A stretch of DNA of 15,849 bases, taken from contig JAJYDP010000033.1 in NCBI GenBank assembly GCA_021777365.1, positions 1-15,849 on the forward strand, in the 5' to 3' direction. Source of the DNA: Chloroflexota bacterium. GTDB lineage: Bacteria; Chloroflexota; Limnocylindria; Limnocylindrales; CSP1-4. Position 1 is the first letter of the stretch; every line of letters begins with the position of its first letter. The notes below the pieces were generated by a model, which saw only the letters and a list, made by a program, of their open reading frames with translations, searched no databases and was not told where the DNA came from. The position numbers were made by a program, and so were the translations under genes. Positions 6,126-13,495 of the stretch are shown here, in pieces.

Positions 6126-6202
6126 TGGTGGGCGGTGAGGGACTCGAACCCCCGACATCCTCGGTGTAGGCGAGGCGCTCTGACCAACTGAGCTAACCGC
6201 CC
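6126..6202 (-). tRNA. tRNA-Val (TAC) with unusual C33
   Basis: Acceptor GGGCGGT/ACCGCCC, discriminator A, encoded CCA (6126-6128); anticodon stem CCTCG/CGAGG with loop CCTACAC, giving TAC at 6166-6168; T loop TTCGAGT. The base before the anticodon (position 33) is C and not the near-universal U; every other tRNA in the window has T33. Otherwise the cloverleaf is intact. Confidence 0.93.
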
Positions 6203-6213
6203 GGAACGACGAA

Positions 6214-6235
6214 CGGGCGGCCCGTGGGCCGCCCG
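6214..6235 (-). terminator. GC-rich hairpin between tRNA-Leu(GAG) and tRNA-Val
   Basis: CGGGCGGCC (6214-6222) and GGCCGCCCG (6227-6235) form a perfect 9-bp stem with loop CGTG. There is no T-run, so it could be a processing signal or a terminator not dependent on a U-tract. It lies 11 bases before the 5' end of tRNA-Val. Confidence 0.4.
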
Positions 6236-6252
6236 CGCGATGGTCAGGAGTG

Positions 6253-6337
6253 TGGTGCCCAGGCCGGGACTTGAACCCGGATGAGTTGCCTCATACGCCC
6301 CTCAAACGTACGCGTATACCAATTCCGCCACCTGGGC
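6253..6337 (-). tRNA. tRNA-Leu (GAG)
   Basis: 85-base class II tRNA. Acceptor GCCCAGG/CCTGGGC, discriminator A, encoded CCA; anticodon stem TACGT/GCGTA with loop TTGAGGG and GAG at 6301-6303; long variable arm; T loop TTCAAGT. Followed upstream by tRNA-Leu(CAG) after 40 bases. Confidence 0.95.
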
Positions 6338-6377
6338 AGGTGTGCCGCTGCGATGCGCTGCGCACCGCGGGAGAGGG

Positions 6378-6463
6378 TGGTACCGAGGGAGGGAGTCGAA
6401 CCCACACGACCTTGCGGCCACTAGTTCCTGAAACTAGCGCGTCTACCATTCCGCCACCTCGGC
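6378..6463 (-). tRNA. tRNA-Leu (CAG)
   Basis: 86-base class II tRNA. Acceptor GCCGAGG pairs CCTCGGT with a G1-T72 wobble, discriminator A, encoded CCA; anticodon stem CTAGT/ACTAG with loop TTCAGGA and CAG at 6428-6430; variable arm TGGCCGCAAGGTC-like. It begins 27 bases after the stop of the solute-binding protein gene on the same strand, so read-through from that operon is possible. Confidence 0.95.
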
Positions 6464-6490
6464 ACGTCGAGAACCGGGCGGCCCGAAGGC

Positions 6491-8497
6491 TTACCGGCTC
6501 GCGGCGAGGCGCCATGCTAGCACATCCCAGAACCGGTCGCCCGTGCTCACGATGAGCCTCGGGGTGGCCCCGGAGAGGCCCCGGACCACCATCTGCTCGT
6601 CGGCCCAGACGACGGGCAGGACGGGCATCTTGACGGACAGCGCGGCCAGCAGCGCGCTCCACGCCGCCTTGCGCTTGGCCATGGTCCCGTACTGGCGCGC
6701 GGCCTCGAGCAGGCGGTCCAGGGCGGGGTCCTGGTAGCCGGATCGGTTCGACCCGCCCGACTGCACCTGCGTGGAGTCGAGCAGGGGGTACAGGTCGGGC
6801 TCCAGCCCCTCTGCGATGTCGAGGACGGCCGCGCCGAAGTCGCCGCTCTGGAGCCTCGCCGCGAGGTCGCTCCCGCTGAGCGTGGTCACGGTCACGGTCA
6901 GGCCGAGCTTCATCCAGCCGTCCTGGACCGCCGCGGCCACCGCCGCCAGGCGCGGGTTGACGTCGGACGGGACGGTGAGGAGCTCGATCTGGTACGGCGC
7001 CTTGGCCTTGGGCGCGGTCCACTTGCCGTTGGTGCGGGTCCAGCCCGCGGCCCGGAGGAGCTTGGTCGCCGCGGCCAGGTCGTACGGCGCGGCGGCGACC
7101 TTGGTGGGATCGTACGCCCACGACTCCGGCGGGATGAGCGCGTCGGCGACCCTGGCCTGCCCGCCGAGGGTCGTGGACGCGATCGTCGCCCGGTCGATCG
7201 CCTCGAGCAGCGCCGTGCGGACGCTGGGGTTCTGGAGCTCGGGGTGGGACGGGCGCAGGTTGAGCAGCACCGCCGAGAGCGTGGTCGTCGGGTAGTCGAG
7301 CAGGCTGGTCCCGGGGTCGGACGCGAGGGACTGGGTGGTGGCGGCGGTGAGGCCGGCCGCGCCGTCGATCTGGCCGGCGTTGAAGGCCGCGGCCAGCGCA
7401 TCCTCGCTGTCGTAGAAGTCGACCTCGATCTGCTGCACCGGGCTCGCGTTGGGGTCGGGGGTCTCGGTCGGCGACGGCGTGGGCGGGGCGGTGGGCGACG
7501 GCGTGGGCGAGGCGGTCGGCTTGGGCGACGGCGTGGGCTTCGGACTGGCGGAAGGCCGCTTGGTGGCCGCCGCGAGCACCGCCGGCCCGGCCAGGAGGCC
7601 CGGCGTCCCGGCCCCGGAGGCATCGGGCCGTGACGCCCCGGACGCGCCGGCCGAGGGCGCGGGAGACGGGCTGCCCGAGACCGCCGGCGGAGCGCTGGCG
7701 CCCGGGGCCACCGAGCCCGGCGGCGAGCCGGGATCGCCCCGACCGGCACCGTCGGCCCCGCCCGACGCGCCCGGCGCGGCGCCGGCAGCGGAGGTGGCGG
7801 ACGGCACCAGGACCGCGTGCGAGCCGTCCACCTGGACCAACTGGTAGGGCCCGGTCCCCACGGGGTGGAGCGCGAAGTCGCTCGAGGCGAGGTCGGCGTT
7901 CGCGATCACGCCGTCGAGCAGGTGGGCCGGCAGCAGCGGCTCCCGCAGGGCGGCCAGGAACCCGCCCACCGGCGAGCCGAGGGTGAAGCGGACGGTGTGG
8001 GTGTCCACCGCCTCCACCGTCACGTCGGCCCAGGCAGCCGCGAGGCCGCCCGAGGCCGCCGGGTCCTTGAGCGTCGAGATCGTGTACACGACGTCGGCGG
8101 CGGTGACCGGCGTGCCGTCCTGCCACACGGCGTCGGGCCGGATGCCCACCGTCCAGACCTGTCCGTTCTTGTCCTCGGCCCAGGACGCTGCGAGGTCCGG
8201 TACGAGCGTGTCCCCGGGGCCCGTCTTGAACAGGCCGCTGAAGATGAGCCCGACCAGCGTCCTGTCGGCCCTGGTGCGGGCCGTGATCGGGGTGATGGAC
8301 GACGGGCGGCCGACGACGCCCTCTCGGTACACGACGGGGGCCGCCGGCGGGGCGGAGGGGGCCCCGCTGGGGGCGGCACTGCCGGTATCGGCAGGGACGG
8401 GCCCCGCGGGCACGCCGATCGCGAACGCCGCCACCGCGAGCACGGCGGCAAGGAGGCCCGTGACCGCGCGGTCGCGAACCCCCGCGGGCAGGATCAC
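6491..8497 (-). CDS. extracytoplasmic solute-binding protein, peptide/nickel ABC type (SBP_bac_5)
   Basis: 668 residues. Family-5 solute-binding protein of oligopeptide/nickel-type ABC importers; no permease or ATPase gene is nearby. After a hydrophobic N-terminal signal (about 12-29) come the lobe I motifs FSGLFKTGPGDTLVPDLAASW, WQDGTPVTAADVVYT and VGTGPYQL (around 214), and the later lobe with LNLRPSHPELQNPSVRTALLEAIDR, RVADALIPPESWAYDP and a C-terminal DRFWDVLAWRL. No lipobox Cys is seen, so it is secreted or signal-anchored. Residues about 235-353 are an Ala/Gly/Pro/Ser/Thr-rich low-complexity insert with PTPSP repeats, in the middle of the binding domain; this is unusual. I chose the GTG at 8497, whose GTGA overlaps the secG stop; the ATG at 8566 would run 73 bases inside secG. 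Confidence 0.85.
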   Translation of the reverse strand: MILPAGVRDRAVTGLLAAVLAVAAFAIGVPAGPVPADTGSAAPSGAPSAPPAAPVVYREGVVGRPSSITPITARTRADRTLVGLIFSGLFKTGPGDTLVPDLAASWAEDKNGQVWTVGIRPDAVWQDGTPVTAADVVYTISTLKDPAASGGLAAAWADVTVEAVDTHTVRFTLGSPVGGFLAALREPLLPAHLLDGVIANADLASSDFALHPVGTGPYQLVQVDGSHAVLVPSATSAAGAAPGASGGADGAGRGDPGSPPGSVAPGASAPPAVSGSPSPAPSAGASGASRPDASGAGTPGLLAGPAVLAAATKRPSASPKPTPSPKPTASPTPSPTAPPTPSPTETPDPNASPVQQIEVDFYDSEDALAAAFNAGQIDGAAGLTAATTQSLASDPGTSLLDYPTTTLSAVLLNLRPSHPELQNPSVRTALLEAIDRATIASTTLGGQARVADALIPPESWAYDPTKVAAAPYDLAAATKLLRAAGWTRTNGKWTAPKAKAPYQIELLTVPSDVNPRLAAVAAAVQDGWMKLGLTVTVTTLSGSDLAARLQSGDFGAAVLDIAEGLEPDLYPLLDSTQVQSGGSNRSGYQDPALDRLLEAARQYGTMAKRKAAWSALLAALSVKMPVLPVVWADEQMVVRGLSGATPRLIVSTGDRFWDVLAWRLAASR
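7471..7538 (-). repeat. in-gene short repeats coding for PTPSP
   Basis: GCGACGGCGTGGGC occurs at 7471, 7495 and 7525 (24- and 30-base spacing), each coding PTPSP on the minus strand. It forms the end of the low-complexity insert of the solute-binding protein. Confidence 0.8.
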
Positions 8498-8715
8498 CCC
8501 TGCGACGCGAACGACACCAGCGCGAAGACGACGAACAGCACCAGCAGGACGATGGTGAACTGCCACAGCCGGCGCTCGATGCCGCGGCGGCTGCGGTAGA
8601 CGGCAGAGTCACCACCGAAGGTGCCGGACAGCCCGGTGCCGCGCGCCTGCATCAGGATCGCGACCATGAGCGCGATGTCGAGGATGATCTGGCCGATCGC
8701 CAGGATCGGATTCAC
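8494..8715 (-). CDS. secG: protein-export membrane protein SecG
   Basis: 73 residues, the usual SecG size. It is the small third subunit of the SecYEG translocon. Two membrane helices are seen (about 3-22 and 50-70), joined by a conserved loop with GTGLSGTFGGDSAVYRSRRG, close to the SecG signature with G-L-S-G-x-F-G. The start is GTG at 8715, preceded by GGAGGA (8726-8731, minus strand) at 10 bases. The stop overlaps the following solute-binding protein start as GTGA. It lies 67 bases after gpmI; tpiA-gpmI-secG order is common in Gram-positive glycolytic operons. Confidence 0.94.
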   Translation of the reverse strand: MNPILAIGQIILDIALMVAILMQARGTGLSGTFGGDSAVYRSRRGIERRLWQFTIVLLVLFVVFALVSFASQG

Positions 8716-8750
8716 GGGTTGGTGGTCCTCCGAGGGGCTAACGGAGCCGG

Positions 8751-8756
8751 ATGGTA
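8751..8756 (-). promoter_or_regulatory. candidate extended -10 for secG
   Basis: TACCAT preceded by TGG on the minus strand (extended -10 form), 35 bases upstream of the secG GTG, in the 67-base gpmI-secG gap. No -35 found. Confidence 0.28.
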
Positions 8757-8782
8757 CCAGACCCCGGCCGCTTGACCGCGGC

Positions 8783-10363
8783 TCAGGCCGGGTCCAGCCT
8801 CGAGGTCCCGGTCATCCCCTCCCAGCGGGGCAGGCCGGCGAGCTCGAGGATGGTGGGCGCCACGTCGGCCAGCACGCCGTCGCGGAGGGACCGGCCGGCC
8901 AGGGCGCGGCCCATGCCCAGGATCGGCACCGGGTTGAGCGAGTGCGCCGTGACCGGGTTCCCCGCGGCGTCGCGCAGCTCGTCGGCGTTGCCGTGGTCGG
9001 CCGTGATGAACAGCACCGCCCCCGGGCCGCCGGCATCGGCCGCCTCGACGCGCTCCACGGCGTCGACCACCCGGCCGATGCACGCGTCCACCGTCTCGAG
9101 CGCCTTGATCGTCGCGTCCCACACGCCGGTGTGGCCGACCATGTCCGGGTTGGCGTAGTTCGCCACGATGAAGTCGTAGCGGCCCGACTCGATCGCGGCC
9201 ACGAGCTCGTCGGTCACGCCCACGGCGCTCATCTCCGGCTGCAGGTCGTAGGTAGCGACCTTGGGGCTGGGCACCAGCCTGCGCTCCTCGCCCGGCCACG
9301 CCCGCTCGACGCCGCCGTTGAAGAAGTAGGTCACGTGGGCGTACTTCTCGGTCTCGGCCACGTGGAACTGCGTCCAGCCCTGCTCGGAGAACGCCTGCGC
9401 GAGCGAGCGCGCCTCCTCGGGCCCGAAGGCCACCTCCACCGGCAGGCCCGACTCGTACTCGCTCATCGTGGCCACCAGCAGGTCGCGCGGCGCGGGGCGC
9501 CCGGACGGCGAGCTGCGGTCGAAGGCGTCGAACGCCTCGTCCGCGAGCGCGTGGGTCAGCTGCCGGGCCCGGTCGGCCCGGAAGTTGAAGTGGACGATCG
9601 GGTCGCGGTCGCGGATCTGGCCGTCGGCCCCGTCGACCGCCGTGGGCACCACGAACTCGTCCGTCTCGCCCCGCCCGTAGGCGTCGCGGACCGCGGCTTG
9701 CGCGCTGGCCGAACGGCGGCCCTCGCCGTGGACGATCGCGTCGTAGCCCTGCTCGGTGCGCTCCCAGCGCTTGTCGCGGTCCATCGCGAAGTAGCGGCCG
9801 CCCACCGACGCGACCCTGGCGTCGGGGTGGGCCCGGGCGAGGCGCGCCTCCAGGTCGACCATGAAGCCGAGCGCGGAGCTGGGCGGCGTGTCCCGGCCGT
9901 CGAGCAGCGCGTGGACCTTCACCTGGGGCACGCCGAGGCGGGCGGCCAGCTCGACCAGCGCGACGAGGTGGCGGTCGTGGCTGTGCACGCCGCCGGGCCC
10001 GATCAGGCCCACCGCGTGCAGCCGCCCGGTCTCCCTCGCCCGCTCGCAGGCGTGGAGGAGCGCCGGCCGCTCGAAGAACGAGCCGTCCTCGATCGCGGCG
10101 TCGATGCGGGGCAGGTCCTGGAGCACGGGGCGGCCCGTGCCCAGGTTGAGGTGGCCCACCTCGGAGTTGCCCATCTGGCCCTTGGGGAGCGCCACGGCGT
10201 CCTCGCTCGCCCGGAGCACGCTGTGCGGCCACCGGTCGAGCAGCGCCCGCCAGCGGGGCATGGACGCGGCCGCGACCGCGTCCGCGTCGGCGGACCGGCC
10301 GATGCCGAACCCGTCGAGCACGACCAGGACGATGGGCCTCGGGCGGCGCGCCGCCGCCGTCAC
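8783..10363 (-). CDS. gpmI: 2,3-bisphosphoglycerate-independent phosphoglycerate mutase
   Basis: 526 residues; interconverts 3- and 2-phosphoglycerate in glycolysis with two Mn ions and no bisphosphoglycerate cofactor. The phosphatase-type metal sites are complete: D17 in VVLDGFG, the nucleophile S67 in MGNSEVGH, D407 and H411 in NPDMVGH, D456 and H457 in TADHGN, and H474 in THSLNP-like AHSLNP. Substrate and transferase residues are GGVHSHDRH (127-132), LDGRD (154-158), R190/R196, FRADRAR (261-267) and K340. Length is normal for the family. The start GTG at 10363 overlaps the tpiA stop as GTGA, implying translational coupling; the frame is open further upstream only as a shadow of tpiA. Confidence 0.96.
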   Translation of the reverse strand: MTAAARRPRPIVLVVLDGFGIGRSADADAVAAASMPRWRALLDRWPHSVLRASEDAVALPKGQMGNSEVGHLNLGTGRPVLQDLPRIDAAIEDGSFFERPALLHACERARETGRLHAVGLIGPGGVHSHDRHLVALVELAARLGVPQVKVHALLDGRDTPPSSALGFMVDLEARLARAHPDARVASVGGRYFAMDRDKRWERTEQGYDAIVHGEGRRSASAQAAVRDAYGRGETDEFVVPTAVDGADGQIRDRDPIVHFNFRADRARQLTHALADEAFDAFDRSSPSGRPAPRDLLVATMSEYESGLPVEVAFGPEEARSLAQAFSEQGWTQFHVAETEKYAHVTYFFNGGVERAWPGEERRLVPSPKVATYDLQPEMSAVGVTDELVAAIESGRYDFIVANYANPDMVGHTGVWDATIKALETVDACIGRVVDAVERVEAADAGGPGAVLFITADHGNADELRDAAGNPVTAHSLNPVPILGMGRALAGRSLRDGVLADVAPTILELAGLPRWEGMTGTSRLDPA

Positions 10364-11145
10364 GAGGCGAGCCCCCGCGCCCTGGCGGTGATCCCGGCCC
10401 GGGCGGCGATGCCGGCCATCTCGTCGGGCTTGAGCGAGGCGCCGCCGATCAGCGCCCCGTCCACGCCGGGCTCGGCCAGGAACTCCTCGATGTTGGCGGA
10501 CGTCACCGAGCCGCCGTAGAGCACCGGCGTCTCGTCGGCGCGGCCCCCCCACCCCAGCGAGCGCAGGCTCGCCCGGATCGACTGCGCCATGGCCTCGGCA
10601 TCGGCGCCGCGGGCGTTCCTGCCGGTGCCGATCGCCCAGACCGGCTCGTAGGCGACCACCAGCCCCGCCGCCGCGAGCGCCTCGGGGTCGCGGCCCTCGA
10701 GGGCGCCCCGCAGCTGGCCGTCCACGACCTCGGCCGCGCGGCCGGCCTCGCGCTCGGCGAGCACCTCGCCCACGCACAGGATGGGCCGCAGGCCGCCGGC
10801 GACGGCCCGGTCGAGCTTCTTGCCGATCAGGGCGTCCGTCTCGCCGAACTGCGCGCGCCGCTCGCTGTGCCCCAGGATGACCCAGCTCGCGAGGCCGGCG
10901 AGCATGGGGACGCTCACCTCGCCGGTGAAGGCCCCGGCGAGCTCCTGGTGGACGTTCTGGGCCCCCACCGCGACGTCCTCGCCGGCCAGGGCGTCGCGCA
11001 CCGCGGCGAGGCTCACGAAGGGCGGGCAGATCACGCGCGTCACGCCGGGCTCCCGGGTGCGCGCGGCGATCGTCCGGGCGAGCTCGCCGGCGTCTGCGGG
11101 GGTGGTGTTCATCTTCCAGTTGGCGGCAATCACGATCGGGCGCAT
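10360..11145 (-). CDS. tpiA: triosephosphate isomerase
   Basis: 261 residues; interconverts dihydroxyacetone phosphate and glyceraldehyde 3-phosphate. It is a TIM barrel with all catalytic residues visible: N9 and K11 (AANWKMN), H93 (ILGHSERR), E167 (AYEPVWAIGTG, with flexible loop 6 following) and phosphate-binding YGGSVTSAN (210-218) and GALIGGASL (230-238). The start ATG at 11145 lies 7 bases after the whiA stop; the open frame continues upstream only as shadow. Its own stop overlaps gpmI. Neither gap nor pgk is present between whiA and tpiA, unlike in many Gram-positive glycolytic operons. Confidence 0.97.
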   Translation of the reverse strand: MRPIVIAANWKMNTTPADAGELARTIAARTREPGVTRVICPPFVSLAAVRDALAGEDVAVGAQNVHQELAGAFTGEVSVPMLAGLASWVILGHSERRAQFGETDALIGKKLDRAVAGGLRPILCVGEVLAEREAGRAAEVVDGQLRGALEGRDPEALAAAGLVVAYEPVWAIGTGRNARGADAEAMAQSIRASLRSLGWGGRADETPVLYGGSVTSANIEEFLAEPGVDGALIGGASLKPDEMAGIAARAGITARARGLAS

Positions 11146-11152
11146 GGCCGAA

Positions 11153-12079
11153 TCATGCCAGAGGCGGGCGCGGGGCCTCCCTGCCCCTCGGCCCGGCGGT
11201 CCGCGCCGCTCGGCCCGCCGGCCCGTCCCCCGGGACCTCCCGCACCCTGCCGGATGGACGGCGGCGCTGCCGCAGCCCGACGCCGCCGTCGTCGTGGAGC
11301 GCCAGCCGCTCCAGCCGGTCGAGCGCCCGCTGCACGGCCGAGCGGTGCAGCTCCAGGCGGGCGGCGATCTCGGACAGCGAGGCCTCGGGCGTCTCCCGCC
11401 GCGCCTCGGCCACCGCCCGCACGGTCCGCGGCTGCTCGGTGAGCCTCCCATCCGCGTCGAGCTGCTCGATCGCGGCCAGCTGGCGCCCGGCCGCCGCCAC
11501 GGACCGCTGGAGGTTGGCCGACTCGGCGTTGATGACCCGGTTGAGCTCGCCGCGCAGGCTGCGCGCCACGCCCCTCGCCTCGAGCTCGAGCAGCGCGGCG
11601 CTCGCCCCGACGTGCCCGAGGAAGGCGGTGATCGCCTCCGCGCTCTTCCAGGTCACCACGCCCGCCCCCCGCCGGATCCGCCACGACGCGGGCAGGCCGA
11701 GGTCCGCGAGGCGGTCCGCGAGCTCGCCCGCCTCGTCCGGGGGCACCACGAACTCCAGGTGGGCGCGCCCGGCGGCCAGGCTCAGCGACCCCCGCGCGAG
11801 GAACCGTCCCCGCAGCCAGGCGAGGCGGCAGTGGTCGGCGGACCCGTCCCAGCTGAAGTCCGCCGGCGGCAGCACGATCGTGTGGCGGACCGCACGCGAG
11901 CGGGAGGCGGCCGCGTGCCCTCCCAGCCGGATGGCGAGCCGCGCCACCGCGGGCTCGCGCGTCACCAGGACCGACCCGAGGCCGGCCAGCTCCGCGGCGC
12001 GGTCGCAGGGCCGGGCGGCGTCGACGGCCGCGACCTCGGCCCGCAGCGCCGCGACCAGGTCGCGGTCGGTCTCCGACAT
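11153..12079 (-). CDS. whiA: WhiA-type DNA-binding regulator
   Basis: 308 residues. WhiA combines a degenerate LAGLIDADG homing-endonuclease fold with a C-terminal helix-turn-helix; it controls sporulation in Streptomyces and affects cell division and envelope in Bacillus. Seen here: CRLAWLRGRFLARGSLS (84-100, the family's CCRRAFLRGAFLxxGS region), KSAEAITAFLGHVGA (145-159), LELEARGVARSLRGELNRVINAESANLQRSV (164-194, strongly WhiA-like) and an HTH with ASLSEIAARLELHRSAVQRAL (233-253). The last 45 residues are a basic, Pro-rich tail beyond the family core. It follows yvcK with 3 bases between stop and ATG (12079); the yvcK end supplies AGGGG directly next to the ATG, an unusually tight ribosome site. 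Confidence 0.92.
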   Translation of the reverse strand: MSETDRDLVAALRAEVAAVDAARPCDRAAELAGLGSVLVTREPAVARLAIRLGGHAAASRSRAVRHTIVLPPADFSWDGSADHCRLAWLRGRFLARGSLSLAAGRAHLEFVVPPDEAGELADRLADLGLPASWRIRRGAGVVTWKSAEAITAFLGHVGASAALLELEARGVARSLRGELNRVINAESANLQRSVAAAGRQLAAIEQLDADGRLTEQPRTVRAVAEARRETPEASLSEIAARLELHRSAVQRALDRLERLALHDDGGVGLRQRRRPSGRVREVPGDGPAGRAARTAGPRGREAPRPPLA

Positions 12080-12082
12080 CCC

Positions 12083-13495
12083 CTAGGCGGTGCGCTCGGC
12101 GCGCGCGGCGCCGGCACGGCGGCGGCGGCCGCCCTCGCGGTCCCACGCCCGGATCACGGACGCGGCGAGGCTGGCCGGGTCGTGGCGGTGGGCGTTGCCG
12201 GGGTCCACGAGGTCGTCGAGGATCAGCCGGGCGGCAGACCCCCCCTCGGGGGGCCAGCGCAGCCGCACGGGCGAGCCGCCCCAGTCCGCCGGGGCGGCCG
12301 CGTCGAAGCGGTTGTTCGCGAGCACCAGGTCCGGCAGGTGGCCGGCGCCGTGGGCCGCCAGCGCGTCGAGGTGGTCCGCGAGGTCGTACCCGTGGGTCTC
12401 CCCGGCCTGGGTGGCCACGTTGCAGGCGAAGACCACCAGCGCGCCGGAGGAGGCGACGGCCTCCCGGATCCCGGGCACGAGCAGGGCGGGCAGGAGGCTG
12501 GTGTAGAGGCTGCCCGGCCCGAGCACCACGACGTCCGCCTCGGCGATCGCCCGCAGCGCGGCGTCGGTGGGGCGCACGGCCTCGGGGGTGACCCAGACCC
12601 GCTCGATGCCCGTCGTGTGGGCGATGCGGCTCTGGCCCTCGATCTCGGTGCCGTCGCGGAGGCGAGCGTGCATCGTGAGCACGGTGCCGGTGGCCGGGAC
12701 CACGCTGCCGCGCACGGCGAGGACGCGGTTCATCTCGCGCACGCCCTGCTCGAAGTCGCCCGCCTCGAGCTGGACCAGGGCGGCCAGCAGCAGGTTGCCG
12801 ACCGCGTGGCCGCCGAGGCCGGCCTCTGCCGCCGCGAACGGACCGTCCAGCGGCTGGCCGGCTGCGTCCGCCGCCGTCGCCTTGTCGGGCTCGGCGGGGG
12901 CGGCCGTCGCCGGTCCCGCGCCCGGGAAGCGGTACTGGAGCAGGCGGCCCATCAGGGGCTCGGAATCCGCGAGCGCCACGACGCAGTTGCGGATGTCGCC
13001 CACGGCCGGGATGCCCAGCTCGGTGCGCAGCACGCCCGACGACCCGCCGTCGTCGGCGACCGTCACGACCGCGGTGAGGTTCGAGGTGTACTCCTTGAGC
13101 CCGCGCAGGAGCGTGGACAGGCCGGTCCCGCCGCCGATCGCCACGATCCGCGGCCCCCGGGCGAGGAACCGCTTCTGGTAGATGACCTCGACCATGGGCT
13201 GGTCGCGGTCCCACAGGGCGAACGGGTCCAGGAGCGCCCGGACCAGGCGGTACGAGCCCGCCACGAACAGCACCGCGCCGACGCCGCCCAGCAGGATGCC
13301 CCGGAGCTGGTAGGGCAGGAACTGGAAGGTCACCAGGTTGACCAGCTCGCTCACGGGGTCGCTCGGGTCGAGCGACACGGCGAGCTGGCGGAGCAGGTGG
13401 GCGAGGCCCAGGGCGAGCACGACGAGGCCCACGAACGCGAGCAGCAGCCAGCGCTTGACCCCGATGCCGATCGTCAGCCAGCGGCGCAGGTTCAC
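12083..13495 (-). CDS. yvcK: YvcK/CofD-like gluconeogenesis factor with membrane anchor
   Basis: 470 residues. YvcK-family proteins bind UDP-sugars and steer carbon between central metabolism and the cell wall. The CofD-like domain shows IGGGTGLSTLLRGLK (120-134), VADDGGSSG (147-154), VGDIRN (165-170), GHAVGNL (229-235), GTEIEGQSRI and VVLGPGSLYTSLLPALLVPGI. Two N-terminal membrane helices (about 14-36 and 65-82) precede it, so the protein is probably membrane-tethered; Bacillus YvcK is about 317 residues and lacks them. An Ala/Pro-rich insert sits at about 190-225, before GHAVGN. The GTG at 13495 overlaps the rapZ stop as GTGA. The rapZ-yvcK-whiA trio is conserved in many monoderm bacteria. 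Confidence 0.93.
   Translation of the reverse strand: MNLRRWLTIGIGVKRWLLLAFVGLVVLALGLAHLLRQLAVSLDPSDPVSELVNLVTFQFLPYQLRGILLGGVGAVLFVAGSYRLVRALLDPFALWDRDQPMVEVIYQKRFLARGPRIVAIGGGTGLSTLLRGLKEYTSNLTAVVTVADDGGSSGVLRTELGIPAVGDIRNCVVALADSEPLMGRLLQYRFPGAGPATAAPAEPDKATAADAAGQPLDGPFAAAEAGLGGHAVGNLLLAALVQLEAGDFEQGVREMNRVLAVRGSVVPATGTVLTMHARLRDGTEIEGQSRIAHTTGIERVWVTPEAVRPTDAALRAIAEADVVVLGPGSLYTSLLPALLVPGIREAVASSGALVVFACNVATQAGETHGYDLADHLDALAAHGAGHLPDLVLANNRFDAAAPADWGGSPVRLRWPPEGGSAARLILDDLVDPGNAHRHDPASLAASVIRAWDREGGRRRRAGAARAERTA

Noticed and set aside
4298..6138. Long plus-strand open frames opposite htpX and lemA
   Set aside because: They are antisense shadows caused by the GC-rich codon bias, with His/Arg/Gly-rich composition and no family motif. 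The minus-strand genes have full motif sets.
7441..7540. Possible CRISPR-like array from the regularly spaced GCGACGGCGTGGGC
   Set aside because: The spacers are 10-16 bases and in frame, and the repeats code for PTPSP in the solute-binding protein. No other CRISPR-like array or cas gene is present.
8498..8566. ATG 8566 as the start of the solute-binding protein
   Set aside because: It would run 73 bases inside secG, and the added residues are Arg-rich without homology. The GTG at 8497 gives a proper signal peptide and a GTGA coupling.
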